From NCBI GenBank assembly GCA_947650285.1, contig CANTFL010000482.1, positions 62,001 through 126,000 on the forward strand: a stretch of 64,000 nucleotides of DNA, written 5' to 3'. Position 1 is the first letter of the stretch; every line of letters starts with the position of its first letter. Below the pieces are notes generated by a model. The model was given only the letters and a program-made list of their open reading frames with translations. It made no database searches and was not told the DNA's origin. A program made the position numbers and the translations under genes. The DNA comes from Hyaloperonospora brassicae (taxonomy: Eukaryota > Oomycota > Peronosporomycetes > Peronosporales > Peronosporaceae). Positions 12,312 to 25,989 of the stretch are shown piece after piece.

Positions 12312-14570
12312 GCGTTTAGCTCTCTTTATAGGACTTGTCATAGAGAGGTGTGAAAACCACATTTTGGTACTAAAATCTACAAGACAAATGCCTTCCATAA
12401 AGAAGGTCGTTTTGACCTTGTGAAGTGATCATTCCTTCTTAAGTGTACTAAAAGCTTGCCTAAAGTCCATTACTTCATTTGTACCTTGGTGAGGGGAAGG
12501 GGAGGGAATTAAAAGAGTGACATTCCGCGATACGCCTAATCGAGTGGTGCAAATGCACGCTACATCTAGCACGTGTCAAATACAGCGTGTACAGATTACA
12601 GCACGTAAGTGCACATTTTCTATCTTTAGGATCGATCTTCGAGACGGTTAAGAATACCCGTTGATGATCGATACAAATCATGCCCGGGGTTTCATTTGAC
12701 ATTTCAGCCTCTCGTGATCATGGGTATGATATTCGCCCCATTCTCGAAGCAAACGTTATACTCGGTTTGGGTGGACGAAATTCAGTCTTTTGTCGAATTC
12801 AGACACAATGTTTTTTGGAATACATCGACGCTATTAAGTACCGGATTCACTCTCAAAGTAAAGACTCATACTGAAAACAAACTGTCGAAGCGTGTAATTC
12901 AAACGTCTGGTCCTTGCGAAACAGAAACTTCCACCGACGCCGGTCCTCATCCTTTGTCCTGATAAGAAAGCTAGTCCCATTAGGTCTCATAGATGAATAT
13001 TGATCTCGCATCTCTCATTGAAAAATCTTTAGCCGATGCAGAATAAGGTGTAGATTCACTAGGTCTGATACCGGAATTAGCGGAGATACCATAACGTTTT
13101 GACAGAGGAGGTTCGAGCACATAGCGCAACTAATTATATCGGACGGAAAATATATAAATGAGAGAGACACACCTCCAAGCAACGATTAAAAGATTCTTTT
13201 AACTCAAGGTAAGGAGCTACTTTCAAAATGATTGGCACAATGTGCTCGAGACTAGATGTATGTTGAGGTCTACTCGCGCTTACGATGAAAACGCTTAGCA
13301 AATTAAGTATCGTCTAGTGATTATAATGCGCACTAAATATATTTGTAAAATAATTTCTTATCACACTTGCTCATCGAGACCGACCGATCATCAGTGATGA
13401 TGGAGATGCGGTCCCTATAAATGATTGACTTTGGAGATTTTAAACGACACTTGACATACGTCGCGACACTTCAACTATGTCTCGTCATAAGCCATAAAAT
13501 TAGTGGCTTATAAGCGTAGTCTTTTTGCACTCACGGGGGCTGTAGTATTATAAATGGCTATGGAGTACATAGAATAATAAAAGTTGTTTAGCATTATTTT
13601 TCAGAACTGTTTATTAATACACACTTAAATTTAGTGGAAAATGGTTGTCTTTTTTAGTCACGATTTCGTGATCATGCTCCAAACACAGTTATTATTACAT
13701 CTTTTTCTAAATCGTAGATGTGAAGCCCTATGATTTTGTTATCGCTCATCCTGTGGGGTGCCAATCAAATATTTAAAACTTCCGCTACCCGTACTACATT
13801 GATCAGCCTGGTCATGTGGACTAGACCCGAGTCCCGCGACAATATAGGTTGGTTCTAACTTTTTACTAAACTTAGACACTTGCAAATTTAGTGATTTTGA
13901 TCCTTCCGGGTATTAGTCTATTTTGGCGCTCGGACAAAAGTATCTACGACGTAAATCATTTACCAGTCGGTATTCATTAGCAGGATTCGACGTCGTCTTT
14001 ATTGCAGCAGACTAATACTAGCGAGAAGGTCAAGTGGACTAAAACAAATACACAATTTAAGTCGATCAAGCTGATGAGCTGTATCCCAGCATCGTATCGC
14101 GCCATGAACTTCTACCCGCAGCAAATGTTCCGTTCTTGTTGACTGCAAGTGTTTAAACACGTGCACTAACGTTAACGAAGTTGCAGAAGGCATAGTCATA
14201 GAAGCAAGACAAGGTTTTATATGCTGCGTAGCCGTCGAAAACTCTCTGGCCATCTGTACGTATTCGTGCAGCCGCGATCGCCGTATTATTAGTTAAACAT
14301 TGCGTGCTTTTTCTTTAGACATGTAATATAACACCAACATGTGAAGCTTTTACTTTGTAAAAAAATGTTCGAGTATAACTGGGTTATAAGCTGTCATAAG
14401 AAGAAGACATTATACGGCCGGGGATGGAAACGGAAAGTGAGTTGTATTCAGATTGGCTAATAGAAGCCGATGACTCTCTGCCACCGATTTCGTGACCTGT
14501 CTCCAACGATTTTTGTTTTCATTATCACTGGGTAATTACGTCTCGTAATATACCTTTGGTAAAAACTCTG
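12312..14570. other. No recognisable gene
   Basis: Two overlapping plus frames at 12,680-12,962 (64 and 88 codons) look slightly more protein-like than the surroundings but match nothing I recognise. The rest is AT-rich with closed frames. Confidence 0.45.
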
Positions 14571-14687
14571 ATTTGTCACATGCAGAATTAAAAACGATTG
14601 CGTGGTTGTGGGGCACGTAACTGCGGAAGCTTTGCATTTCTGGTGAACCTCGTACACCAGTTTGTGAGTTTCAGTCACAATTAACGT

Positions 14688-14757
14688 GCAAACGGCGGGA
14701 CTCGAACTCGCACTCAGCCGATTCGATAACCAATTCTGAAACGACTGAGTCAGACTG
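14688..14757 (-). repeat. tRNA-like segment, candidate tRNA-derived SINE or tRNA pseudogene
   Basis: On the minus strand a pol III B-box-like GAGTTCGAGTCCCG forms a T-arm (stem GCGAG/CCCGC with one mismatch, loop TTCGAGT). About 40 nt upstream lies an A-box-like TGACTCAGTCG. The anticodon arm and acceptor stem pair poorly, so this is not a clean tRNA gene. Oomycete genomes carry tRNA-derived SINEs, so a SINE head is the likeliest reading. The body would run toward 14,580, but no tail or target duplication was identified. Confidence 0.45.
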
Positions 14758-15535
14758 TTCCTCTGTCGTTTCGCTAAATAGCCCACACTATACTCTGTCA
14801 CAGAGCAACACAACTAGTGCTAATTTAAAATATACATCCTGCACATGTCGCCGCAACAACACTCACTAACAGAAATTACCGATAAAAGTTTGAGGTTAAT
14901 AGTAATGTTGTCAGTAACCCGCCGTTAATTTTAATTCGATGAATCACGGATGGTTTAGGGTGAAGATACGAAGTCAACGATGACACGCCATTAGTACGAT
15001 GTGCAATTATGCATTTCATGCTTTAAATCTCATTTTATATAATTAAAAAAATACGCTTGCGAGTCAATATTGACAAATAACAACTTTTAGGAGTTATTAT
15101 ATGACCACACTACGATTGATAAATATGAGACATAATATCAATCAATACTACAAATACGATGTAAGCGAGGCCTAAAATGACACACCCTTGGACTTTTATC
15201 AATGCAGGGATAAATTGACGATGCAGCAAGTAAGTTTATCATCCCATCGCCTCATGCCCCTAATCGTTGAGCAGCTTAAAATTTGAATGTAAAAAGAAGA
15301 TGACTCGTTTAAAGGTAAATCCCAACGCTCACTTGACGCCCGGACGATCGACTATAGGAGGGGCTACTTCGATTACATGCTGCAAACCTTGATCACATTG
15401 TGTATTCGTCGGTGGGGCTAGTTTTTCTCTTCCATGTGGAGTCAATGTCAAACATGAACGTGATTGGAATGGAGACTATCGAGTGGAACCTTCACACGAT
15501 GGCGTATATTGTGGGTGGATTTTTTTGAGCTGCCC

Positions 15536-15800
15536 CGATCTGGTTCAGATCGCTTTTTTCAACGTTGGTGCTTGATCTGAATGCCTTCTGACCAATTGGA
15601 CCGCCTTGCGATCTTGCACCCGGTGCTTTTACTTGTTTGCGGCTCCAAAATGTAGTTTGGGTTTTGCTTTGAGTGTTTTTAATACCTGGCCTAAAGGGTT
15701 AGGGGTCAACACTTTTTTCATTATGCAACGATCCTGAAGTGAGGTGGCCACTAATCCAAATCAAAGGTTCGCCCACCTTTGGTATGGACCGCTACGCTTA
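15536..15800. repeat. Interspersed repeat, family A, copy 2
   Basis: Shares the ordered blocks described for 1-310, with scattered mismatches and small indels. It lies about 660 bp before the second GATC/CTCGTGTT-rich stretch, whereas in copy 1 the two parts are adjacent. Either the intervening sequence was inserted later or the copies are rearranged. Confidence 0.5.
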
Positions 15801-16462
15801 CTAAAACTGATAGAGATTTACCTAATTCGGCTGGAGACTAGCAATATAGAGTACAATTTATTCCGATTCTACATATATCCGAGCTCAAAAAAGTCAAGAA
15901 GTTCCCATATCTCCGATGACGATGGACCAAGCGGACCGCGTTGACTTCGACAAATGTTATGAGCCAGAATATTTTGGACGTGAGAAGGTTGAATGCAGAT
16001 ACGACCCTTAAATAATATTGAGAGAGCAGTATTAATTAAAAGACGACATACGGACGATAGCAGCGAGAGCTTCTTGTCTGCTAGAAAGGATACGAAGAAC
16101 CGTCAGAAGTCGCCAAAGTAGGTTTTATTTGCGTTGTCTATCGGCGGTAATTCAAACGCAAGCAGACAAGACCTGAAAAATTCGAAGCAATGCAGAGCTT
16201 CTGAAGTTAGAGATTTGCTGCATTCACACTGATAGAAATCAATCTCCTATTTATGTTAAATGAACGAACCCTTTTAATGTTAATCGATCGAGCAAAAAAA
16301 ACCATCACGTCACTATGCTTCTCTGTATCACGGACATCTGAGACCACGCGTCTTCCTTTCCAGAAGATCGTACCCTTATACCTTTATGACCAACACCTAG
16401 TACGCCCTCTCTTGAATCTTGGCGTGGTCCACATCCGATTTGAACGCAACTGTCTTTAGACT

Positions 16463-16760
16463 CGTGATCTAGTGTTGGGGTTACAATCTAGTGTTAATAT
16501 CGCGATCTCGCATTGGTATCAAATCTCGTGTTGGGATCACGATCTCGTATTTGAATCACGAGCTCGTGTTGCAATTGCGATATCGTGCTGAGAACACGGC
16601 CTCTGTTAATATCCACATGTATTTACGTAATCGACCTGGAGCTAATTATATTTTCCTGTTTTTTACACCAATGAAATCGCGATCGGTTGAGCTTAAGTGC
16701 TTGATCGCGAGCCATCCGCCCGTTACAGCACGTATTAACCAATCAAAATCCTAAAAAAGT
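16463..16760. repeat. GATC/CTCGTGTT-rich repeat with a CCAAT-containing end
   Basis: Imperfect units of about 25-30 bp combine GCGATCTCG, ATCACGATCTCG and CTCGTGTTG-like words between 16,463 and 16,590. A further GCGATC-rich part lies at 16,675-16,715. The stretch closes with TTAACCAATCAAAATCC, nearly the same as 296-312. It is related to the array at 380-870. Confidence 0.55.
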
Positions 16761-19700
16761 TATCCGAGACTGGCGGTCCGTGCGCTGTAAGCCCAGCTAA
16801 ATGACATTATCTTGCAATCGCTTTGCGACTATTGGCATCCAAGCTGTACGGCAAGAGCTATACTTGCCATGAACATGATATGTGCATTTAAAATCTGTTA
16901 CTAGGCATGACCGCTTAAGACGAGTAATAATTGAGCTGGTCATCATTGCAAGAGAAGCGGTCGCGTCAGGCTGCCTGTCACTGTTGCTGAAATTATAAGT
17001 CGCAAGGTAGTCATATTAGGTAAGTGGCGCTAATCATTTGAGGAAGATAAAGATAGCTGCCGTCTTCGATTCAATCATACCGCTGCAAATCTATAACATG
17101 CCGCACGACCAACTAGGTGCTTACTTTATGCTAACGCTACACTAACTACCTGGCGGCATCCATCTACATTTTCATACTTTCATAAAAATAATTTCTTATA
17201 ATTTTTATGTAATAGCCTAGCGAAACTGTCTTAAATTCGCTTCAAATTGCCCGTCTTCTAAGTTTGTTTGATCATTAGTATAGGTTCGCATTAGTATCGA
17301 TGAAGCTTGTATTTTGGCCTGTGATCGTATTGTTGTCTGCATCAATGTATGAATATGCGATGTCCCTTCTGATAAAATGGCGATTTAAAAGTACATTAGA
17401 AAGTGTTTAGTAGCAATATAACGGCAAACTAGAGTTTGTCATATCAAAAATGACGATACTCGTATATAAGATAATTAGCGTTGTGCACCTACCGAGTTAT
17501 GATCGGTGTCAAATTTCCAGACACTACTTTGTTCTAGGTAAAATGAAGTCGGACGATATTCCATGCATTTCACAACAAAGCGCGAATGACAGGATTATTA
17601 TATTTTTGTTATATAAATTTACTTAAGTGTGGCTGACTTGCATGTCATCTAGGCAATCTCGACATCTATGCATGCACCCTCCCGTTTATTATTCTAAATA
17701 TTAGATTCAGTATTTTTTTGCACGTTTTGAATGTCAAGATTGTGTATACATTAATTAATTAAATATGTTTATAATAAAAATTTCTTTCATTTTCTGTTAC
17801 TGACACCATTTTGATTGAAGTATAATACTACTTTTGGCAAACATGTTCACATATATGTTTGATGCAAATTTTGAGACAAACGCCCTACATATGTAATGTT
17901 TGAACCGGCAAAATTTATTATGTGTAGACCTCGTTTCGAATTGTCGATCTGTCCGCTGGACGTTAAGGATGTATGCATACTTTCATATACCAAAAAACAT
18001 CTGTATCGTGTTTAGGGATCAGGAACTCGCAAGGAAACCGGATGAGACATCGGACGAAATCACATCAATAAGATATGGCTAAAGATCCTGATGCGGCATA
18101 ACCGGTGAGGATAATAATTTCATTCAGCATCCCCACATAATAAATAAAGTCTTCGATGGCTCAAGATAACACATACCGAATTCATTCTCAAGAAAATGCT
18201 GATCGATAAAAGATCTCTACTTAATCTGTCTCTAACCATTCTTAACCACCTTTTTCTTCACCACCGAAAAATTTACAAGAGGTGTTAAAACCGCCATGAT
18301 GATGGAAACGCAAGGTATAAAGATCTTTTTTGCACATGATGAAACACAATCTTTTTAGTCGGTAGGAAATGATCAGTTTTCACGAAAATCTAGCACGATA
18401 AAGATTGCTCTCGCAAAAGATGAATTTTAATTTGTGACTAGCATTCGCAATCTTAATTTAAAAATGGTATTGCCTTAACGATACCTACTCTCGCAGGTAA
18501 TAGAATTTGTTTAAGTGCTATTGCAATTTTGGTAACGAAATTTTTTGATGATCTATCAATGTGGCAACGGTGTTAAATTAATTTTATAAATTTCAATAAT
18601 TTATGGGTGATTGTGGCATAACTTCAACAAAGCGTCGAGTAAAGCCAGAAACCGATATGGATCTCTTCTATGATCCTTATTCTAACGATAAATTGAACGA
18701 TTTATCCCGAGAAAAGCGAGATGGCCCGACAAAAAAAATCGCTCAGTTGTTCATGCATCTTTTTGTGCTCGCTCGTCGACCAGCGCTTTCAAGTTGAGCT
18801 GATTTAAAAAAAACTTGAGCAAATGGAGTTTAAAAAGTTTTTTGGTCGATGACTAGGTTCATGGTCTGTAATCTAAACAGTCGTGATAAATCTTTATTTA
18901 AACGCGAAGTTGCTCGAGCTTATGTTAATTTCTAGTAAAATACACGTATCAAATCTAGGCATCGATGGTATTCGCTTGTCACGCCAGACCAGCTTTTGAG
19001 AACCCGATCTAATAAAATTACAGCATGGTGATAGAGGCTCGCTGTACGACAAGAGCTTTCTGCACGTGATTTATATATAATATGAAATCACGGACATTAG
19101 AACCACGGTCGCTCGAGCAATTTTCGACATTTTGCGAGTGCGATAAATCCAGATGCAGGCGTTAATGATAATATACCTGACTCACCATCAGAGCTATCCC
19201 GATTATGGTGCAGGTCATCAGTCGTGTTGTTTATCCTTCTTCGGTTAGGACTCAGCGATAGACGCCGTAGATGACCCGGTCGGCATAAAAGCCTAATATC
19301 ATCCGGACCCAGCATCGGACTATAGAGAAAATAAGTTCTAGGTAGGGTTTATCATTTGCGATTGATGCAATTATATTAGCACCTGCAGTAATAGATGCTA
19401 AAGTATAGAATGAATAAGCAGCAAAAAAAGAATATTCGGCCGTATTAGCACGATCAGTTGACTGGTATGCGGCTTTCACTACGCGTTGCAGATGTTGGTC
19501 CGCATGTATTGCGGGTTATAAATTAAGTTGATCGGACCTAACTAAACAATTTTACCTAATTATTTATAAATAAGGTTGCGAAAATGAGAATGATATCGTG
19601 CATATTCTGCTAAATATGGGAGAATGTAACGGGGTGAGTATATCACATGAAACTATCAGCCATAATAACGTTCTATAACAATTATGATTACGTCAAGAAA

Positions 19701-20579
19701 AATAATGATACATCACTGATATTTGTCGTCCTATGACTATATCTAGCCGTACCGTCTACCTCGGGTAACGATCCACGTACCTAACGGTCCCAGTTCTAGA
19801 AAAGTACCATTTGGCTTCTGTACTTAAGCTTTAGACCCAGGGTGACAAGACATTAAAGAACTTATATATATTTACAATTTTCTAGTTATAATTTGGAGCT
19901 GTTTAATCTTAAGTCTTCTCCTAGCTTACAGTGTTCGTTTATTAAAAAGCGCGTTCTCACATTGTCGTCAGTAAGAGCTCACTTTTAAAGTGAAGCCAGG
20001 GAGTATCTACCACCGACCCGTTTAAATTAGCTACAGATTATATTACCATGATATGTATCCCGCGCACAGGTTTTTGCATTATATATTGACCGGCGAATAT
20101 AAAATCCATTTCTTATACTCCTTTAGTCCAACCATGGTTTGCAGTTTGCAGGACCCTATAGACGAGACGAGTTTCGAAGTCTTCGCCAATGACGCTAAGC
20201 AAAGCAGGTAGTTCTCAATTTCGACGCAACCGCTTTCAGACACTAGCAATTGCGGCGATTCATATTACTTGACAAGTCTGACCTAGTAAATTTATTTATG
20301 AATATAGTCCATGTAATCCCTCAAATTTATCTCATATCCATAGGAAGAGGGAATCGGCTACTAGCCGTATCTTACCCAATTAGTACAGCATGTGCGAATT
20401 TCGCAAAACATAACGCCACTATAAAATCGTTGTCACAACGAAGATGTTGGTTTGAAATAAAAACTTCGCGACATGGCTGCCAAACGGTCGACTACAGGCC
20501 GAATTATACCGATATAGTAATTTTACGCTACATGTCCTGTACCACGCGCTTCAATTTTAATATAAATTAGGCTGGAGCA

Positions 20580-20581
<2 letters not shown>

Positions 20582-20621
<40 letters not shown>
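20582..20621. repeat. (TA)n microsatellite
   Basis: An uninterrupted run of about 20 TA dinucleotides. Confidence 0.95.
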
Positions 20622-20623
<2 letters not shown>

Positions 20624-22802
20624 CACTTATTTACGCCTGTTATAATAGCTCGTCTTTGTACAAATCTTCTTGCGTACAAGTGAAGCGTGCACCCGGTGTT
20701 CATAAAGCAACGGTGTAAGGTCTATCATATTGCAACGGAAGGACTTCTATATCATCCATACGTTTCCAGACTAGAATTATCGAATATTCTTTATTCAAGA
20801 TCGTCATTAAACGCCAATACGACGTCCTTTGGGAGTCTCTCAACACCAAATGGGCATTTGCTTGCTCATGTAGTTGTAGGGTTAGAGAATGATACGCCGC
20901 ATGTATCTTATTTAAATAATGTGTAGCTCTTGACGATTTTAGTTAAACGTTTTTGAGAGCGTGAGAAAAGCTCCATATCGTAATTAGAGGACGTCAATCG
21001 AACTCTAAAGTAATGTCAATCTCATTTTTCTCATGTGATTGCATCGATTTGAAACGCTACCTATTAAAATAAATACATATCTCTGTTGTTGATACAATTA
21101 GGTTAGCCAACATACAACAAGAGGTATGTGTACAGTTTGCGTAAAAGATCACGGTTATATAAATCGCCGTGTCACGCACCCTACAGACATAAACGCACTG
21201 ATACAGTAAAGTTGAATTCCATCTGTAAAACTGCAAACAAATAATTTATATGAACGGCTTAATTAAAGTTGAATAAACTCGCAGTTTTCAGGTCACATTG
21301 AGTTCAGCACAGCCTATATGGATACCCATACATTTTTATTCTCTTTGTTTATCGTGACCATAATCTATTGCATCGTGCACACGTCTTAGATAGTATAAAT
21401 CTTATAATGATAAAAACGCGCTAGCCTCATTTTACGTAAATCAAGCCGATACCGACCAATCTGTCAGCCGTACATCATCAACTATCTAAGTAGTGGTAGT
21501 GTTGAGGAAAACGAGCGTGCGTGAGGTCGTTCAAATGAATGGAACTAAAATCCTAAGAAGCATGTAAGTCGTGTTGAATTGCATATTCAATGACTGATGG
21601 AGGCACTTCCAACGCTCTGGTGTATATTCGCATGTTTTTCGTTACGTATAAACGATATCGCTATTGTCCCTCGATTTGACCATAGGAATGCTGATGGTCC
21701 GCTGTGGTTATAATTGATCGGGTGCTTGCTTCAAAATGCAAGATTTTTGATACGTTTCGCAAATAGAATAGTTTATATCAAAGATAGTTACCACAGGCTA
21801 ATCCCATGGACAAAACACACAATTGATGAGCATCTAATTCATTACTCCTCGATCACTAAAAAATATGACTCATCTGTTGATAAAGATTATTAACTAATGT
21901 TCGTTGCACAACACAATGTACGTTACGTACATCATTAATAGATGCTTCAGTAGAATCATACGGCTTGTGCCGAAGGTATCGGATCCCGTATTATTTAATG
22001 GCTCGTAGCATTTATCACATATAATCTATTAAACAGAATTCTAAATTGTGTTGAGGGCTATCATTAAATTAATATAAAAATCGAAGCGCTTATGCTTTTT
22101 AAGCTTTTGTACCATTGACAGGTGTATATGTTTCCAGAAAACGGAATGACCTTATTACTTTGGCATTTCCATATTCTTATATAGCAATAATTTATCCATA
22201 GAACGACGTCAATCATAGCTGTTTAAAATTGAAAATAGTTCGATTGCGTGCAGGATATATTAGCCCTTTATTAGTCGCTTGCACTAAAAGGAAGCTTAAT
22301 TTGCATTTTTTTGGTATGCTTTCGTGAGCTACGAACGATCGGCTTTTTTGCTGAAAGGACAACACCAACCCTTTTTTTCAAGATGATTAACGTCTACTGA
22401 AAGCTGACGTTGGAGCGCAACATACCTGACTTCCACTTTTTAGGAAGGTATTCGGCTCATGGGTGAATAGCACTGTTTGATTAACCGACAGACTGAACGC
22501 AGATGATTGGTACTTCTGCAACAAAGTCATCGGACGAAATCACATTGTTGTTTAGCAACTTGTAGGCTACCATCCTCGTCAAGATATGTTATGCTAAGAT
22601 TCATGGATTTTAAACTTATTACACGTTGATGTACTCATAATGCTTGCTCACGGATATATTGACCCCATTCCAGTCATCTCGTCTAGTATATATTATATTA
22701 AAATACTCTTTTAGCTACTTCTACGACCCACATAAATGTTGGTGTTGATCACAAGATAATTAATTTCTGGTATGGCCAGAACGAAGAACGTCCGTACATA
22801 GG

Positions 22803-23258
22803 TCACTTTGACCTCTTCAAGAAGATAGTCGATCCGCTGGCATCAATGATTGGTCTTAAAGTTTTGTCTAATTCCGATGGTATATTCTTACCCAGGAGGG
22901 TAAATAAGCAGCACCGGCACACGCAGTATGACTGATAAAGCAGATCAAATACATGCAAGATCTGTACTTTTTGCGAGTTCAATATGCAAAATGCAGCGTA
23001 AAGAGAAGTATCGAGATTAACTGCCCCTTCTTTAGATTTATCATTAAGTAAGGGTGCGGTAAGCTTTAACCGCTGATGATATACAAAGCTCGTGCCATAC
23101 TTTTGGACTTTTATTACCCTTCTTTGTCTGAGGGATAGAATTCTGGACCTTAATCGGAAGAGTATAAACCTCTTAACCTTTTCAATATAATTGCACTTAT
23201 TATCGCTAACACTATATAGGGTTCTCGACCCTTTTACAAGATACGACGCTTTTAACAA
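22803..23258 (-). CDS. Hypothetical ORF, 151 codons, doubtful
   Basis: This is the longest open frame outside the mobile elements. The predicted protein is rich in Leu, Ser and Arg/Lys, with a Cys cluster (YCVCRCC) in the C-terminal third. No signal peptide, domain or family signature is recognised. Flanks are AT-rich with no neighbouring gene. A frame of this length can arise by chance in about 60 kb read in six frames, so it may not be a gene. Confidence 0.2.
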   Translation of the reverse strand: MLKASYLVKGSRTLYSVSDNKCNYIEKVKRFILFRLRSRILSLRQRRVIKVQKYGTSFVYHQRLKLTAPLLNDKSKEGAVNLDTSLYAAFCILNSQKVQILHVFDLLYQSYCVCRCCLFTLLGKNIPSELDKTLRPIIDASGSTIFLKRSK

Positions 23259-25989
23259 ATATGCTTAGACCAGCATATTTGCATCGTACGATCTTACGAT
23301 GCAAGATCGTCCACGTACTTTGGCTTCAATGCTTAGGTAATATACGTATACGCTTAACTTTTGGTATCAGGGGTCAGATATTTGCCCTTTTTCATACTGA
23401 AAGGGAAATGTCTTTACAAACTCAGGCGTAAATTAACGACAATTAAAACGGATGTAGTCAGGCTACAACAGATCTGCGCAAAAGGATGTCTTCATTCCAG
23501 TGTTATACGTATAACCTAAAAAAACTAGTATTTAACTATTGAACATGCTTTTACATTAAGCATCAACTGGGCAACATTGTTAAAAATTACAAACGTTTAC
23601 GACGCAGAGAGGGTTAAATGCCTCGCCAAGTTTCATATCAATGTCTGAAATGGTATTATGATTCCTCAAATCTGTGTCAAAGATTGCAATAAGAGAATCT
23701 TTGCATAAAATCCCTGTTAAAACACCTTTATTTATAATGTATAATTAAGGTACGTAAATTGTAGTTACCGAAATGCGAAATGATGTTTTTAGATCGGACC
23801 ATTTAATTCTTAAATAGAGTCTTGATAATTTCCTGTTATGTATAGATTTACACAAGCTTAAATAAAAACTGGAACTATTATAGTAGCTAAATAATAGCGT
23901 GTCCATTCTTAACAACCGCATTTGTTACACCGATAATTACTACAAGTGGAAGCCTATGTGGTGTTTGAATCCGTACAGTGGTTTCATCACTAAAGTGTGC
24001 ATCCATTAGATACGCCAATAATTATATAACTGCTTTTATCTATGATAATAGACTCCCTACCGACAGTCACCCCGGAAACGGTAACCATGGATTATAGCAT
24101 CATAACCAATGGGGTCGATCTTGCATAATCCACTTTCGGTACCCTGCATGACGATTAATATGAGTACGATGCCTCCAACTTTTATAGCTCAGTCGTCATA
24201 CAGGAATAAGGTCGCGGATTTTTGATGTGCTTGAACTCAAATATCAATGACCCGTGACTTTCTTCCTGAATATGTTGTGTAGGAGGTGGAAGTACCTCAA
24301 TCATTCATATCATTAAAAATTGGTCAGGTGCAGTGTAGATCCGAAATAAAATATAATATTTTGAAATTAAGCTGCAATAGTTAATGAATTGGCGGATAAA
24401 AATTCCAGAGGCGATATCGCTAACTAAGTGAGTTCAAAAATCAAACGTTTAATGTATGTGGTAATCGCCGTTTTTAATTTAAAACTCGTAATGGCGATAA
24501 CATCATCGACGCGAAGGTCACGGTTGTTTTTACAGGCACACATCTTTGAAATTGAGGACATACGAGGTGTGCCGAGGCAATGTCGACTCGGAAGGAGAAG
24601 TGTGTGCATCATTGTTGTAGCAGTCATAGCTTCTTCTCGAGGTCGATTGCAGTACAAACTTATGTTGCTAGATTTGCGGATTAAAAAGCTTGGAGATGCG
24701 ATCACCAAAACTCAAATCAGATAAATAAGGATGCGCTATGAACTGAAAACTAAAGATTCGCCTTCCTTTCGTTATACAAGACTCGACAATTAGCGTAGTT
24801 CTGCCACAATCTATTGTTTACTCTTCCACTTCCACTAAAAAGACCATCTTCAGTCTACGCTAACGACACATATGGCGAGAATAACTCAAAACACCAATAG
24901 TTGGTCTGACGAATACGGCCGGTACCTTACGATCCATTACGAATACTCTTCGCAATGTTCCTTATGTGTCAAATACCAAGGCGAATGTGTGACCGGGTCG
25001 TTGGTCGCGCTCATGGTTTATCATTGTAACTTTATACACAATATAACACGATATACACAAATATGGACAGGCACCTTTCGCTGGAAAGCCTGCTATTAGT
25101 CGCGCAATTAGCTTGCTGCAAGGTTACTCGACTTATCAGGTATGATAACGCGAGCCAACGTGTACGATGCCATGGACATAAATTGACACACGTATTACAG
25201 GATGGTGCATCGGAACGACCTACATCAGATCTGATCCATACCTCCGTACCTAATATTAAGACGCTCTTTCTACAAAAGTGCCACCAAGTAATGCTTTAAA
25301 ATTGCTAAGCAGACATTGTCCAGCCCAATATTCTCATTTAGGGCATATTATCTTGTAAATTTATCGGAAATGAACGTATTCAAGAGACGATGCAGATGTA
25401 GGTGCGATATCTAAGTCGGGCTTGGTCTACTATAAAAGGCAAGCTACCCAGTAATGTTTATGTTCGATCTTTTACAAACCGTATCCAGCGTGGAATATAA
25501 TGAGCTTTTCCTAATGCGTAGGGTACGACTTCTGACGCACGCGAAGTCCCACTTCAGTTTCATTTAATATTAGGCGCTATCGTACGTGCTAAGGTGAGGT
25601 ATTTTACGGCACGCGTACAGCCTGCTATATCTTGTCACACAGCAATCGAGTTACCGTAGAGAACCCTACTTTATATCCGAGGTAATACTAGATCTTGGGC
25701 AGCAGAGCGCTTGCGCGTAGACTCATGTCTCGAGATGATCAGATTTCTCATTGTCAGTACAAGGACCTGTATAGCATGTTGTTCAACCTGAAAGATCTCC
25801 ATCCATTAATTGACATCAGCATCAAAGAATTTCCTAGCCTCCAGGAACAGATTTGGGTTAGAAAAAGCGTGCGCTTGCACCAAAGCTCCTGCGTTAATAG
25901 CGATATTTAGCAGTCAATTCGCCTATCTGTTGTAGGTGCGTTACTTATTTTTTTCAGCTGGAGACAATAATATCGTTACTTGCCTCTGC

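Larger units (their letters stand above)
16761..25980. other. Long AT-rich region without recognisable genes
   Basis: Apart from an AT microsatellite, one open frame of 151 codons and a lone TGTAACGGGG string at 19,625, I see nothing supportable. Overlapping frames of 94 and 98 codons at 24,424-24,724 lie on opposite strands and look like chance. No tRNA or LTR pair was found. Confidence 0.5.

Noticed and set aside
12680..12962. Possible gene on the plus strand after the pogo-like element
   Set aside because: Two overlapping short frames with no recognised domain, no start context that decides between them and AT-rich flanks.
24424..24724. Open frames of 94 and 98 codons on opposite strands over the same DNA
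   Set aside because: Neither shows a domain, signal peptide or neighbour; mutual mirror openness at this length fits chance.
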